Source: Meghimatium bilineatum (taxonomy: Eukaryota > Mollusca > Gastropoda > Stylommatophora > Philomycidae). Taken from it: a stretch of DNA of 64,000 bases. The translations under genes were made by a program, and so were the position numbers. Positions 1 through 9,786 of the stretch are shown one piece after another; the stretch's first letter is position 1; each line of letters starts with the position of its first letter. The notes below the pieces were generated by a model. That model saw nothing but the letters and a program-made list of their open reading frames with translations. It was not told the DNA's origin and did no database searches. The stretch is taken from assembly GCA_034231615.1 (NCBI GenBank), contig CM067322.1, positions 103,377,587 through 103,441,586 of the forward strand, given 5' to 3'.

Positions 1-124
1 ATGAGACAAACCTACAACTAACCCTAAACATAAAGACATGTTACATAAATATTGTTGTAATCAAGAAAAAAAGTATTGAAAAGTCATAGAGAGTTTACTT
101 GATTGTACTCAAGTTTTTCCATAT

Positions 125-190
125 GCGATAATTGTGATGTTCCTCCTTTGTAAGCAAAGATGAGAATGAAATTAAGATGAAACCATGACT
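125..190. repeat. Dispersed repeat fragment, copy 1
   Basis: About 40 bp beginning gatgttcctcctttg are closely repeated at 4104-4145. In both places the fragment lies just upstream of a different minisatellite (203 and 4215). Identity of the element is unknown. Confidence 0.5.
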
Positions 191-202
191 TGAGCAATGA
201 AA

Positions 203-1046
203 TTACATTCAAGTGAGAGAGTACGCAATGTCATCAAAACCTTACATTCAAGTGAGAGAGTACGCAATGTCATCAAAACCTTACATTCAAGTGAGAGAGT
301 ATGCAATGTCATCAAAACCTTACATTCAAGTGAGAGAGTATGCAATGTCATCAAAACCTTACATTCAAGTGAGAGAGTATGCAATGTCATCAAAACCTTA
401 CATTCAAGTGAGAGAGTATGCAATGTCATCAAAACCTTACATTCAAGTGAGAGAGTATGCAATGTCATCAAAACCTTACATTCAAGTGAGAGAGTACGCA
501 ATGTCATCAAAACCTTACATTCAAGTGAGAGAGAGAGAGTATGTAATGTCATCAAAACCTTACATTCAAGTGAGAGAGTATGCAATGTCATCAAAACCTT
601 ACATTCAAGTGAGAGAGTACGCAATGTCATCAAAACCTTACATTCAAGTGAGAGAGAGAGAGAGAGTATGTAATGTCATCAAAACCTTACATTCAAGTGA
701 GAGAGTATGCAATGTCATCAAACCTTACATTCAAGTGAGAGAGTATGTAATGTCATCAAAACCTTACATTCAAGTGAGAGAGAGAGAGTATGTAATGTCA
801 TCAAAACCTTACATTCAAGTGAGAGAGTATGCAATGTCATCAAACTTTACATTCAAGTGAGAGAGTATGTAATGTCATCAAAACCTTACATTCAAGTGAG
901 AGAGTATGCAATGTCATCAAACCTTACATTCAAGTGAGAGAGTATGTAATGTCATCAAACCTTACATTCAAGTGAGAGAGTATGTAATGTCATCAAAACC
1001 TTACATTCAAGTGAGAGAGTATGCAATGTCATCAAAACCTTACATC
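203..1046. repeat. Minisatellite, 39 bp x about 22
   Basis: Head-to-tail units starting acattcaagtgagagagta, 39 bp each, with local GA expansions (gagagagagag) and single-base variants (tatgcaatg, tacgcaatg, tatgtaatg). The period is 13 codons without stops, so frames are open on both strands; these are not credible genes. Confidence 0.95.
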
Positions 1047-1138
1047 CATCCCTGTCCTGTCCATACGTACATAGTCTCAGTGGCAAGACAGTCAAGAACC
1101 TGAGTGTGCATCTGGGGCAGTTTATGACCAAGGTACCT

Positions 1139-1241
1139 TTCTGTCTCACTTAGTTTGCAGCACTCTACAACACTTGCTGGATGACACCTTTCTGTCTCAC
1201 TTAGCTTATATCACTCTACAACACTTGCTGGATGACACCTT
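1139..1241. repeat. Tandem duplication, 51 bp x 2
   Basis: The stretch beginning ctgtctcacttag recurs 51 bp later with a few differences. The flanking sequence 1047-1500 shows no recognisable gene. Confidence 0.75.
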
Positions 1242-1499
1242 TCTGCCCATTGACCCAATAAGAGATTGGGTCCTTTATGTAGTCCGTCACATCCAGATTT
1301 TCCATGCATGGACAGAACATGGGCACTGAATTAGATCAGGGACATGGATCCCACTAGCTACCTTCACAAACTTTAACCACCAGATTCAGGGGGTGGGACT
1401 GCTGTCATGTGCTGACAACTGTTATCATACAACTCTTTGATTCAACATATGTTGAACATACTATTGTCTGTCCCCAGGTGAATGATGATTGATCGCATT

Positions 1500-1810
1500 C
1501 ACACTTGCCGTTAAGCATAGGGGTCTGAGTTTAAGCTGTCGCTCCAAGACCTGATGTGTCATCGTGGTTGCATTTAGTCCATGTTTATCTTGATGTTTTC
1601 TATCCACCATTTTCTTAGTCTACCTTTGGCTTTACACCCGGATATTCTTTTGTTGTATGCTCTTATTGGTATTTGGTTTGGGTTCATTCTCATGTGACCG
1701 AACCATTTTGACTTACTGTCTCTCAATATGTTCGATACATGATATTATACCAACTCTTTTCCTAATTTCTTCATTTCTTATTTTATCTAGTTTAGTAACC
1801 ATTGCAGCTT
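1500..1810 (-). mobile_element. LINE 3' fragment (reverse transcriptase C-terminus)
   Basis: The reverse strand translates, with one frameshift, into a typical LINE tail: a charged IRNEEIRKR stretch, then SKWFGHMRMN, an Arg/Lys-rich GCKAKGRLRKWW segment and an ENIKINMD end. WFGH.RM followed by GR.R.WW/D is the usual end of RTE-like ORFs. It is frameshifted and has stops, so it is dead. There is no endonuclease or RT core here. Confidence 0.6.
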
Positions 1811-1851
1811 TTCTCAGACACTTATAATCACTCGCAGGATAAACACTCCAC

Positions 1852-1929
1852 CAGGCCAGGAACACAAGGCCAACATCATAATCACTCTGTCAGGCCAGGA
1901 ACACAAGGCAAACAGCATAATCACTATGC
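1852..1929. repeat. Tandem duplication, 39 bp x 2
   Basis: caggccaggaacacaaggc recurs at 1891 with minor changes. Confidence 0.75.
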
Positions 1930-2139
1930 CGGAAGTTTGCCTTTGATCAATCTAATGTACTACTAGTAGAAATAATAAATGTATTTCAATCAATCAAATA
2001 TTCTGATGGTACAAATATGATTCTTGTTTCTGAAACTTGCAGTTCAAGAGAAGCTTTATACTCTTCCTAAATGACCAGTCAGGACATTATGTTTTGGCCA
2101 AGCGTAGACTCTGCCTGCTGATTTTTATTTTAACTGTAG

Positions 2140-2375
2140 CTGTCAACTTCTCTACACCTGGAGTTCAGGTAAGATGCAGGTAACTTATAGGTGTAGGTTC
2201 CTAATATCTTGTTTTACATAGCCACCCCGGGCATCTTCTCTACACCTGAAGTTCAGGTAAGATGCAAGTAATTTGTAGGTATAGTTCCCTAATATCATGT
2301 TTCATATAGTCATACCCATCAACCTCTCCACACCAGGTAAGATGCAGGTAACTTGTAGGTCTGTCATGTGACATA
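2140..2375. repeat. Tandem repeat, 88 bp x 2.6, with splice-like motifs
   Basis: Units start at about 2147, 2235 and 2323. Each carries caggtaagatgca, which reads like a splice donor (CAG|GTAAG), and the first copy is preceded by a good acceptor (ttttattttaactgtag, ending 2139). A small upstream exon of the SLC46-like gene could lie here, but none of the three frames resembles the family, so I call only the repeat. Confidence 0.6.
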
Positions 2376-2384
2376 TTCTCTCCA

Positions 2385-2735
2385 GAACATTATTCGCATC
2401 TTGGGCGATGCCGCTTGCATTTTCCAACTAAGTATTCATGTTATATTTAATGTCGTCAGTCCATCTTCTTCTTGGTCTGTCTTTCCTCCTCTGCCCTCCA
2501 GGTACTCTTCCCTCCATTATTTGTCTTTCTAAACAGTTATGTCTCTTTATATGACTTAACAGGCGTAGTTTTCTTTCTGTTATTGTGTTTAGTAACCAAC
2601 ACTCTGGAATCCTCAATGTGTTTATAATATCTGAGTTTCTGATTTTTTCCTTTCATGATATTCTAAGTATCTTTCTGTAGCATTTCATCTCAAAGGCGTT
2701 GATTTTCTTTGCCGCTGTTTTACTTAGGTCCATAT
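2385..2735 (-). mobile_element. RTE-like LINE 3' fragment
   Basis: The reverse strand encodes NSDIINTLRIPECWLLNT, then LRLLSHIKRHN, QIMEGRVPGG, a basic RPRRRW stretch and TDDIKYNMNT. It is the same family as the longer copy at 6150-7021 (which reads NIPECWLLNT and GRVPGKRRRGRPRR). Further upstream on the minus strand the KTAAKKINAFE segment is also recognisable near 2700-2735. 5'-truncated and mutated. Confidence 0.75.
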
Positions 2736-2739
2736 GGAC

Positions 2740-3300
2740 CCTAAGTGTTCAAGTAAGGCACCAGAACCAGAGCTTTCCCAGGGTATCAAAATGACTAGTA
2801 TCAATGCAGACTGTGAATTTGTTATTTTCTTGACAAGAGTAGGTTCTAGATGTAATGAATTCCCTGGCTAGACAATGACTAAATTATATAGAACATGTTA
2901 TTTTCTTTAGCAACCAGTGCATCCACATTTATTGTTTTATTGCCTTACAGTTTCCTGGTACTGAAAAGGACTGCAAAAAGTAGTAAGACTGTAGCCTGCC
3001 ATACATTTCGTAAGAGGTGACTAAGTGGCTTTGATGCTGTCCCACCCTTATAGCAGGTCAAAGTAACTCAAAAGCCATGATGCCCAGAAGTTTCAAGTTG
3101 AGAGGCACAGAAATCACAACCAAGCTGTAAGCTATGATACAATGAATTATATTCTCTATCTAATCTGCAGGAGTTTGAGAACAAATGCAGTGGAAGTATA
3201 ATTTTCATAATCATGGATAAATTCAGAGTCTGTTACCTTTTTTTACCATTGGATAAGTTTGCTATCTGTTACTGTCTTCATGTTAGAACAATTCATTTAT
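2740..3300. other. Unassigned region, no gene seen
   Basis: AT-rich sequence without a convincing exon. ctgcaggagtttgagaa at about 3165 matches the end of a dispersed element at 22246. Confidence 0.4.
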
Positions 3301-3302
3301 CT

Positions 3303-3571
3303 CTTATGTTTTTAACTTTTATGTTTTTAACTTTTATGTTTTTAACTTTATGTTTTTAACTTTTATGTTTTTAACTTTATGTTTTTAACTTTTATGTTTT
3401 TAACTTTATGTTTTTAACTTTTATGTTTTTAACTTTTATGTTTTTAACTTTATGTTTTTAACTTTTATGTTTTTAACTTTTATGTTTTTAACTTTATGTT
3501 TTTAACTTTTATGTTTTTAACTTTTATGTTTTTAACTTTATGTTTTTAACTTTTATGTTTTTAACTTTTAT
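3303..3571. repeat. Minisatellite, 14-15 bp x about 18
   Basis: Units ttttatgtttttaac alternate between 14 and 15 bp by a missing T. Confidence 0.95.
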
Positions 3572-3581
3572 GAACAATTTT

Positions 3582-3712
3582 GCATATTATTTCCTTGACA
3601 GTTGATAATCTCTACATATTATTTCCTTGACAGTTGATAAATTATACATATTATTTCCTTGACAGTTGATAAATTGTGCACACTGTTTTCTTGACAATAG
3701 ATATATTCTACA
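3582..3712. repeat. Tandem repeat, 32 bp x 4
   Basis: Units start catattatttccttgacag at about 3582, 3614 and 3647; the fourth is diverged. It ends about 45 bp before the first SLC46-like exon. Confidence 0.85.
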
Positions 3713-3755
3713 CTTCAATGATAAATGTGTCTGTGTCTGTGATTTTCTGGACTAG

Positions 3756-3981
3756 ACTTTGTACCTAATGAAAGAACCAAGATGTTGGTCAATGACAAGG
3801 CTAATGACATTTGGAAGTATCCAGATTTTATGTAACTGGGTTGCCATTTTACTTGCCATGGCACTGCTACAGAAAGTTTTTAAAATGGCAGACAGACAAA
3901 TAGCAATTCTCGGCGTTGTTTCAAGTCTGGTGTCGGCTCTGTTCATGTCACAGGCAGTCAATGATGTCATGATTTATGAAG
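3756..3981 (+). CDS. SLC46-like transporter, exon encoding TM8-TM9 region
   Basis: First recognised exon of a major facilitator protein of the SLC46 group (the family of the proton-coupled folate transporter, a plasma-membrane or endolysosomal solute carrier). It follows the acceptor gattttctggactag and ends one base into a codon before ggtaatt. The exon opens with TLYLMKEPRCW, matching the TLYE...PLCW segment that follows TM7 in SLC46A1. Two hydrophobic segments follow (around ILCNWVAILLAMALL and IAILGVVSSLVSALF), separated by a short basic loop, LQKVFKMADRQ. It joins in phase with 4820-4903. No in-frame Met before Lys5, so this is an internal exon; the N-terminal half of the protein is not in the window or is unrecognised. 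Substrate cannot be inferred. Family assignment is from remembered motif layout. Confidence 0.8.
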
Positions 3982-4103
3982 GTAATTAATGAAAGTCTGA
4001 AATAAACTGATATTAATCTAAGTATGTTTAGCTTTCAATCGGTGTTAAGTTTTTTCCAGTTTGTTCGAGATCTCTTCTACAGAGTATATAGACAGTGACG
4101 GTC

Positions 4104-4190
4104 ATGATGTTCCTCCTTTGCAAGCAAAGATGAGTGAAGATTAAGAAGGGTCAAGTTTAGTTTGATTGTTTTTGAGTACTCAGATTTGCA
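4104..4190. repeat. Dispersed repeat fragment, copy 2
   Basis: gatgttcctcctttg followed by caagcaaagatgag matches 130-165. Again a minisatellite follows (4215). Confidence 0.5.
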
Positions 4191-4214
4191 GATGAGTCCA
4201 TCCAAGGAACTGAA

Positions 4215-4325
4215 AGACCTGTTGCAATGTGAACAAGACCTGTTGCAATGTGAACAAGACCTGTTGAAATGTGAACAAGACCTGTTGCAATGTGAACAAG
4301 ACCTGTTGAAATGTGAACAAGAGTT
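4215..4325. repeat. Minisatellite, 21 bp x 5
   Basis: Units gacctgttgcaatgtgaaca, 21 bp, with a g/a variant (gttgaaatg). Within the first SLC46-like intron. Confidence 0.9.
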
Positions 4326-4665
4326 TAGTAGGTCTTGAGATGAAGGAAAATAGTCCAATCTATTCTTGTGTTTGTGTCTCTTGTAAATCACCTGTAATGT
4401 TCTACCCTATGCTATGATCTGACTGCTCCAGACAGTATATAGAGTGTCTGATATAGATTGTCTGATCTGACTGTTCTATGCTACACAGATACAGTGAAGG
4501 CAGACCTAGAGGCAGTGCGTGAAAAAGATGGACCACTGAAATAAAAGAGGCGACAAAGTCCACAATACACTCAGCATACAAGAGGGCCGTCTCCAGAAAA
4601 CTCTTCTACCCCTGAAGCTGAAAGGCAAGAAGGGTGTAGATGAACTGTTCCAGACAGTATATAGA

Positions 4666-4733
4666 CTAACTAGCAGCATAGATATTAGTCTAACTGGCAG
4701 CATAGATGTTAGTCTAACTGGCAGCATAGTTTG
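4666..4733. repeat. Tandem repeat, 23-24 bp x 3
   Basis: tctaactggcagcatagat units in the same intron. Confidence 0.85.
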
Positions 4734-4819
4734 TAGCCGAACTAGTCCAGATTTCTCCAGTTGATGATGCTGTACATAGTCGCTAAGTACTCTACATAAT
4801 ACAACATTTTAACTTTCAG

Positions 4820-4903
4820 TTGCTGCTCTAGGTGTCATGATACGTGCCATCATACCAATGATGAGATCAGTCATGTCATCCGTAGTTAGCAGTGCTGACC
4901 AAG
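4820..4903 (+). CDS. SLC46-like transporter, exon encoding TM10
   Basis: 84-bp internal exon between acceptor ttaactttcag and donor gtaagt. Joined in phase it reads VAALGVMIRAIIPMMRSVM then SSVVSSADQG. This aligns with the SLC46 stretch in which a hydrophobic helix containing a Pro and Arg (R..L.K.V...EQG) leads to a short cytoplasmic loop. Both intron phases are 1, as in the flanking exons. The last 12 bases and the donor lie in a tandem triplication (4892-4990), but the first donor is the only one keeping the frame open: extending to the second donor brings in a TAA. Confidence 0.8.
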
Positions 4904-4990
4904 GTAAGTACACGCTGTCTTAACATGAACTGTGCTGACCAAGGTAAGTACACACTGTCTTAACGTGAACTGTGCTGACCAAGGTAACTG
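4892..4990. repeat. 40-bp tandem repeat spanning exon end and splice donor
   Basis: gtgctgaccaaggtaagta starts at 4892 and 4932 and, changed to ggtaact, at 4972. It covers the exon's last 12 bases and its donor, so GT donors stand at 4904, 4944 and 4984. Confidence 0.9.
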
Positions 4991-5275
4991 GTAGCATATC
5001 TTCACAGACAAAATCAGATATTATTATGGGCTGAAATCAATGTCATTTATTTTACTCAGACATTTGACATGCATAAATTCGGCTCACTGTCATTCAGCAA
5101 ATAGACATTTGACTATCAGATATTTATCTTGTAATAATTCAGCAAATAGACATTTGGATCACAGACATCTGACTCACAGACATTAGCTTACAGATGTTTG
5201 GCTCACATAATTTCTTAGTGCAAATAGTTTAAGAGCAAATAGATTTATTGCTTTTAATCACCTTTTTTAACTCTG

Positions 5276-5672
5276 AGATGGACAGTCTTTATATGAACTC
5301 AAGGGTACCATTTTTTTAGATGGACAGTGTTTATATAAACTCAAGGGTACCATTTTTTTAGACAGACAGTCTTTATATGAACTTAACAGTACCATTTTTG
5401 TAGATGGACAGTCTTTATATGAACTTAACAGTACCATTTTTGTAGATGGACAGTCTTTATATGAACTTAACAGTACCATTTTTGTAGACGGACAGTCTTT
5501 ATATGAACTTAACAGTACCATTTTTGTAGATGGACAGTTTTTATATGAACTTAACAGTACCATTTTTGTAGACGGGCAGTCTTTATATGAACTTAACAGT
5601 ACCATTTTGTAGACGGACAGTCTTTATATGAACTTAACAGTACCATTTTTGTAGACGGACAGTCTTTATTTC
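5276..5672. repeat. Minisatellite, 42 bp x about 9
   Basis: Units starting atggacagtctttatatgaa; the first two are diverged (ctcaagggtacc). The minus strand is open because 42 is a multiple of 3; not a gene. Confidence 0.95.
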
Positions 5673-5734
5673 TGAAGATGCTCACATTTTGTGTTTTATT
5701 TTTTCATTCTCAGTATCTATATCAACATAAAAAA

Positions 5735-5970
5735 TGTCATGTTTCAGCATTACTTATAGCATGATTTTGTCATGTTTCAACATTACTTATAGCATGATTT
5801 TGTCATGTTTCAACATTACTTATAGCATGATTTTGTCATGTTTCAACATTACTTATAGCATGATTTTGTCATGTTTCAACATTACTTATAGCATGATTTT
5901 GTCATGTTTCAACATTACTTAGGCTATAGCATGATTTTGTCATGTTTCAGCATTACTTATAGCATAAATT
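5735..5970. repeat. Minisatellite, 33 bp x 7
   Basis: Units atgtttcaacattacttata, 33 bp, one with a short insertion near 5915. Confidence 0.95.
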
Positions 5971-6149
5971 TGATGTGTTATAATGTCCAGTAAGTAATTG
6001 ATAATATTTGAACCTGTAGTATGTCAGATAATTTTCCTTATATTTTCTATAGGCCCTAGTTCCCTACATATTTTTGAGTACAGTTGTGTTTCATGTGCAT
6101 ATAACTATATTATTTAGTTTGGCCACATTAATTTAAATCTAACCTGGCA

Positions 6150-7021
6150 ATTACTCGTAGTATACCTAACATAATGAGGAACGTGAGAGAAGACATACAC
6201 AACACTGACTACCACGATTTAAACATAGGTGGATTCCTAATCCCGGAACTACGCTACGCAGACGACACAGTGCTTCTTTCAAACGATATAAAGGGATTGG
6301 AACAACTAATCAAGAACACAAAGAAATATAGCGAAGCACAAAATTTGTATTTAAACACGCAGAAAACAAAAATCATTTCAACAGTTATAACAACACAACA
6401 ACCAAAAATCAGAATAGACAATACTGAGATAGAATGTGTGTATAAATTTGAATACTTAGGAGCAAACATCAACGGTGCAGGAGACTGCATGGCAGAAATA
6501 AGGAAGAGATTGGCAATGGCATATTGCAAAATAACACGGCTGAAAAACATATGGAAAAACAAAATAGAAACGAAAGTGCTAATGTTACGAACTTTTATTT
6601 TTCCGGTTGCAACATACGGCTGTGAAACATGGACTCTAAGTAAAACAGCGGCAAAGAAGATCAACGCCTTCGAGCTGAAATGCTACAGATAGATACTTAG
6701 AATATCATGGAAGGATAAAATCAGAAACTCAGATATTATAAACACACTGAATATTCCAGAGTGTTGGTTACTAAACACAATAACAAAAAGAAAACTACGC
6801 CTGTTTGGTCATATAAAGAGACATTACTGTTTAGAAAGACAAATAATGGAGGGAAGAGTACCTGGGAAGAGGAGAAGGGGCAGACCAAGAAGATGATGGA
6901 CAGATGACATTAAAGATAATATGAATACATCGCTAGAAAATGCAAGCCACATCGCCCAAGACAGGAAGAGGTTCAGAGAGTTTATTGGGAAGACAACGTT
7001 CTGGAAGGAATACGTCACATG
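6150..7021 (+). mobile_element. RTE-like LINE, 5'-truncated RT domain and C-terminus
   Basis: Inserted in an intron of the SLC46-like gene, same strand. The reading frame from about 6162 gives IMRNVREDI, the RT catalytic box [11 protein letters not shown] (about 6245-6275), then FEYLGANINGAGD, ATYGCETWTLSKTAAKK, a stop at 6690, and after it RISWKDKIRNSD, NIPECWLLNT, a basic GKRRRGRPRR run, a second stop, and TDDIKDNMNTSLE to the end near 7021. The 5' RT fingers and the endonuclease are missing, as expected for a 5'-truncated copy. Two in-frame stops make it inactive. The layout matches RTE/BovB-type ORFs; clade placement is by recalled motifs only. Copies of the same family are at 2385-2735 and 10168-10321. 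Confidence 0.85.
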
Positions 7022-7463
7022 ACACATACCTAACTCTCATATTGAAGATGTTAAAGTTTTAACACTGTGCTCATGTTAAAACGATTCATTGTTCGAGATA
7101 CAAATGAATTGTGGACATATCAACGATAAATTGTAATTGCAGATAGGTAGTCTAAATTTGTTTTGTTTCTATTGTAAATGAATTTTATTAACTAATTTAG
7201 CTGTTCAAAATTTAGAAATTTGGTTAACGAAACAAAATCATCGTGGTAAAGTGTGATTTGACGCGAGTGACATAATTATTTTTAATTAAAATTTGAACTA
7301 GGTATATTCAAATTTTCTAAAATTAGCAAATTGGCTTCATCTTCCACTAGTAAAAGAGCTCAAAGATTTAGCAAACATTTGGCTTGATTATTCTTTCAGC
7401 TGTGTAGAGAAGAATAACCTATAGGTTTAAACTTGTGTCATCTTAAACATCTCTAATACCCAG

Positions 7464-7620
7464 GTGCAGTGTACGCCAGCATGGGCTGTGTAGAGCTCAT
7501 TGGTGCTGCTGTATTTGGAACTATTGCCAACCGCATTTATTACGCAACCTTATCCACTTGGGATGGTTCTGTTTTCTTAATGTTTGCTGGACTGATGGTC
7601 ATCGCCCTCATATTACTCAT
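7464..7620 (+). CDS. SLC46-like transporter, exon encoding TM11-TM12
   Basis: 157-bp internal exon after acceptor ctctaatacccag. It encodes GAVYASMGCVELIGAAVF, then GTIANRIYYATLSTWDG and a strongly hydrophobic VFLMFAGLMVIALILLM. This matches the end of SLC46 proteins, where a G..F....C...L helix is followed by N.IY.AT and a last leucine-rich helix. Two donors are possible. gtaggt at 7621 leaves phase 2 and joins the 9269 exon with no stop. gtaaca at 7624 would retain an in-frame TAG and end the protein at once, so 7621 is preferred. Confidence 0.85.
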
Positions 7621-7749
7621 GTAGGTAACACTATTATAAACACTTTCCTATGTAAGTCATGGATTTAAATGTTTTTGTATGAGTAGAGAATTTAAGGAAT
7701 ACAGATCAGGAATACACTCTAGTGCTTTGTGGTATTTAACAAGAAGATA

Positions 7750-8439
7750 ATAGTTGATTTAACAGTTGTTTTAACAGTTGATATAATAGATTTAACAGTT
7801 GATTTAACAGTTTATATAACAGGTGATTTAACAGTTGATTTAACTGTTGATTTAACAGGTGATATAATAGGTGATTGAACAGTTGATTTAACTATTGATT
7901 TAACTATTGATTTAACAGTTGATTTAACTATTGATTTAACTGTTGATTTAACTATTGATTTAACTATTGATTTAACAGTTTATATAACAGGTGATTGAAC
8001 AGTTTATATAACAGGTGATATAACAGTTGATTTAACTGTTGATTTAACAGTTTATATAACAGTTGATTTAATTGTTGATTTAATAGGTGATATAACAGAT
8101 GATTTAACAGTTGATTTAACTGATTATTTAACAGTTGATATAACAGGTGATTTAACAGTTGATATAACAGGTGATTTAACGGTTTATATAACAGGTGATT
8201 TAACAGTTGATATAACAGGTGATATAACAGTTGATTTAACAGTTTATATAACAGGTGATTTAACAGTTTATTTAACAGTTTATTTAACAGTTTATTTAAC
8301 AGTTTTTTAACAGGTGATATAAATAGGATTTAACAGTTTAGATAACAGTAATTTAACAGTTGATTTAACTGTTGATTTAACAGTTTATATAAGAGTTTAT
8401 ATAACAGGTGATTTAACAGTTGATTTAACAGGTGATTGA
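7750..8439. repeat. Minisatellite, 12 bp x about 57
   Basis: gatttaacagtt units mixed with gatataacaggt and tatataacagtt variants, giving a patchy 24-bp super-period. Fills the intron between exons 7464-7620 and 9269-9374. Confidence 0.95.
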
Positions 8440-8499
8440 CTTTCACGATTGCTCAACATTGCTCATACAGAGAGAATTGGGTTCAGTACCCAAGGGCAC

Positions 8500-8990
8500 A
8501 GAGGGGAATGATGTGTTTCTCACACAAGATTTGTTTGCAAACTGAGAAGCTCCTCGCTCAAGATAGGTGCAATCTGCCTACGTCTTTGGACAATAAGCAC
8601 AAGGACAATGGTGAAGAGCCACAACACAGACAGTGCCTAGTGATGGATTGTAAGGCCATCACATGCAGATGAGGCAATTGTGTGAGAAATTCATGGGTAA
8701 AATCCCAGATCGCTGACCTATTTGACACAGCAGCATCTCTTCTAGGAACCCTAAGCCTTATTACTGTCGTCATTGCCAAACACTGCTTAAACACTGAATA
8801 AATTAGGTCTGGGACCTAGGGACATGAAGGGTGGTAATGGAATGGTCTTCCTACACTAGGAATAGCTCGCTGGATGTGAAGTGCCTCGTCTGAGGAAAGA
8901 CAATGAATGGCCCAGGCAAACTATCAGCTCATTGAGTGACATATCTCTGAGTAGAAAGCTTCTTCAATAGGCATTGATAATATGTGAAAC
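8500..8990 (-). repeat. Dispersed element, family shared with 12225-12560 and 55500-55830
   Basis: The reverse strand of about 8930-8970 (CAATGCCTATTGAAGAAGC) matches caatgcctattgaaggagc at about 55540, with ttctactcagag continuing the match. No coding potential or terminal repeats recognised. Confidence 0.45.
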
Positions 8991-9065
8991 TGCAGTAAAA
9001 CTTAATCCAGTAGATGAAAAATGATTTCCATCAGTAATAAACTTCTCAGAGAATTAACATTTATA

Positions 9066-9239
9066 CAGTGGAATCCCTTTATAGCGCATTCTGTTACAAC
9101 AAATTTCCCTGTATCAGAAACATTTTCAATATTCCCAATTATATTTATTCTATATTGTTTGTACTGTATATAATGAATGTCTGTTATTACATATATATTT
9201 GGTCGGTTCAGACCAAGTTGTTATAATGGAACTTTACTG
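9066..9239. mobile_element. pogo/Tigger-like MITE, 174 bp
   Basis: It begins cagtggaatccctttatag and its other end, reverse-complemented, begins CAGTAAAGTTCCATTATAA: 14 of 21 positions agree, and both start CAGT as in pogo/Tigger elements. TA dinucleotides flank both ends (9064-9065 and 9240-9241), the target duplication of Tc1/mariner elements. No transposase inside. It ends 29 bp before the acceptor of the last SLC46-like exon. Confidence 0.7.
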
Positions 9240-9268
9240 TATTATTTTGTTTTCCTTACCACTTACAG

Positions 9269-9374
9269 AATTCTGAATTTGTTGTTCTTAAAAGAAGAGC
9301 ACAGAAGGAATGAAGGGGAAGAGACTAGCAACTCTGGAAACATTCAAGTGACAGAGCCAGACCCATCTTGGTGA
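9269..9374 (+). CDS. SLC46-like transporter, terminal coding exon
   Basis: After acceptor ccttaccacttacag it completes the last transmembrane helix (IILNLLFL), turns charged (KEEHRRNEGEE) and ends VTEPDPSW at TGA 9372-9374. A short hydrophilic cytoplasmic tail is normal for the family. With the three upstream exons it gives 190 residues in one frame. An ATTAAA at 9410-9415 is a possible polyadenylation signal, but it is weak. Its acceptor's pyrimidine tract lies immediately 3' of the pogo-like MITE. Confidence 0.8.
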
Positions 9375-9570
9375 TTTACATACAATTATCTCAATAAGAA
9401 ACTGGTTGGATTAAATATGCACACAATGATTTCAGTAACCAATTCCAGAAGTATGAAACCTGTTTCATAAGTGTGATCAGGGAAGTTACTGCTGAACCTA
9501 CGGCATTGCATTCTGGGTAGCTAGAAAGTGTAAAGTATTGTGTAGTAAATGACAGTGAGTTGATTGTTTC

Positions 9571-9671
9571 TGTCGTGTAGTCGTGTAGTCGTGTAGTCGT
9601 GTAGTCGTGTAGTCGTGTAGTCGTGTAGTCGTGTAGTCGTGTAGTCGTGTAGCCGTGTAGTCGTGTAGTCG
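9571..9671. repeat. Short tandem repeat, 8 bp x 12
   Basis: (tcgtgtag)n with one agccgtg variant. Confidence 0.95.
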
Positions 9672-9674
9672 CAG

Positions 9675-9780
9675 AATCCCTGTGGTGCAGTGGTTAAGAA
9701 ATGAATGTTGCATTCACAAGTTCGCTGGTGTGTCTGTCTACCGGATTTGATATCTTAGTTGCAAATGTTTTGTTTTCAGA
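9675..9780 (+). mobile_element. tRNA-derived SINE-like fragment
   Basis: tggtgcagtggttaag at 9683-9698 is a good RNA polymerase III A-box of tRNA type. A B-box-like gttcgctgg lies about 20 bp downstream but is weak. Confidence 0.4.
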
Positions 9781-9786
9781 GATTGA

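Noticed and set aside
203..1046. Overlapping open frames of up to 215 codons on both strands
   Set aside because: They are made of one 39-bp unit whose period is a multiple of 3; both strands are open equally, which is an artefact of the repeat.
2140..2375. Small upstream exon of the SLC46-like gene
   Set aside because: The splice motifs are good, but none of the frames matches the family and the motif is itself tandemly repeated.
3303..3571. Telomeric repeat
   Set aside because: The unit is ttttatgtttttaac, not a TTAGGG-type motif, and it lies inside a gene region.
6254..6664. 136-codon minus-strand frame
   Set aside because: Antisense shadow of the LINE reverse transcriptase at 6150-7021.
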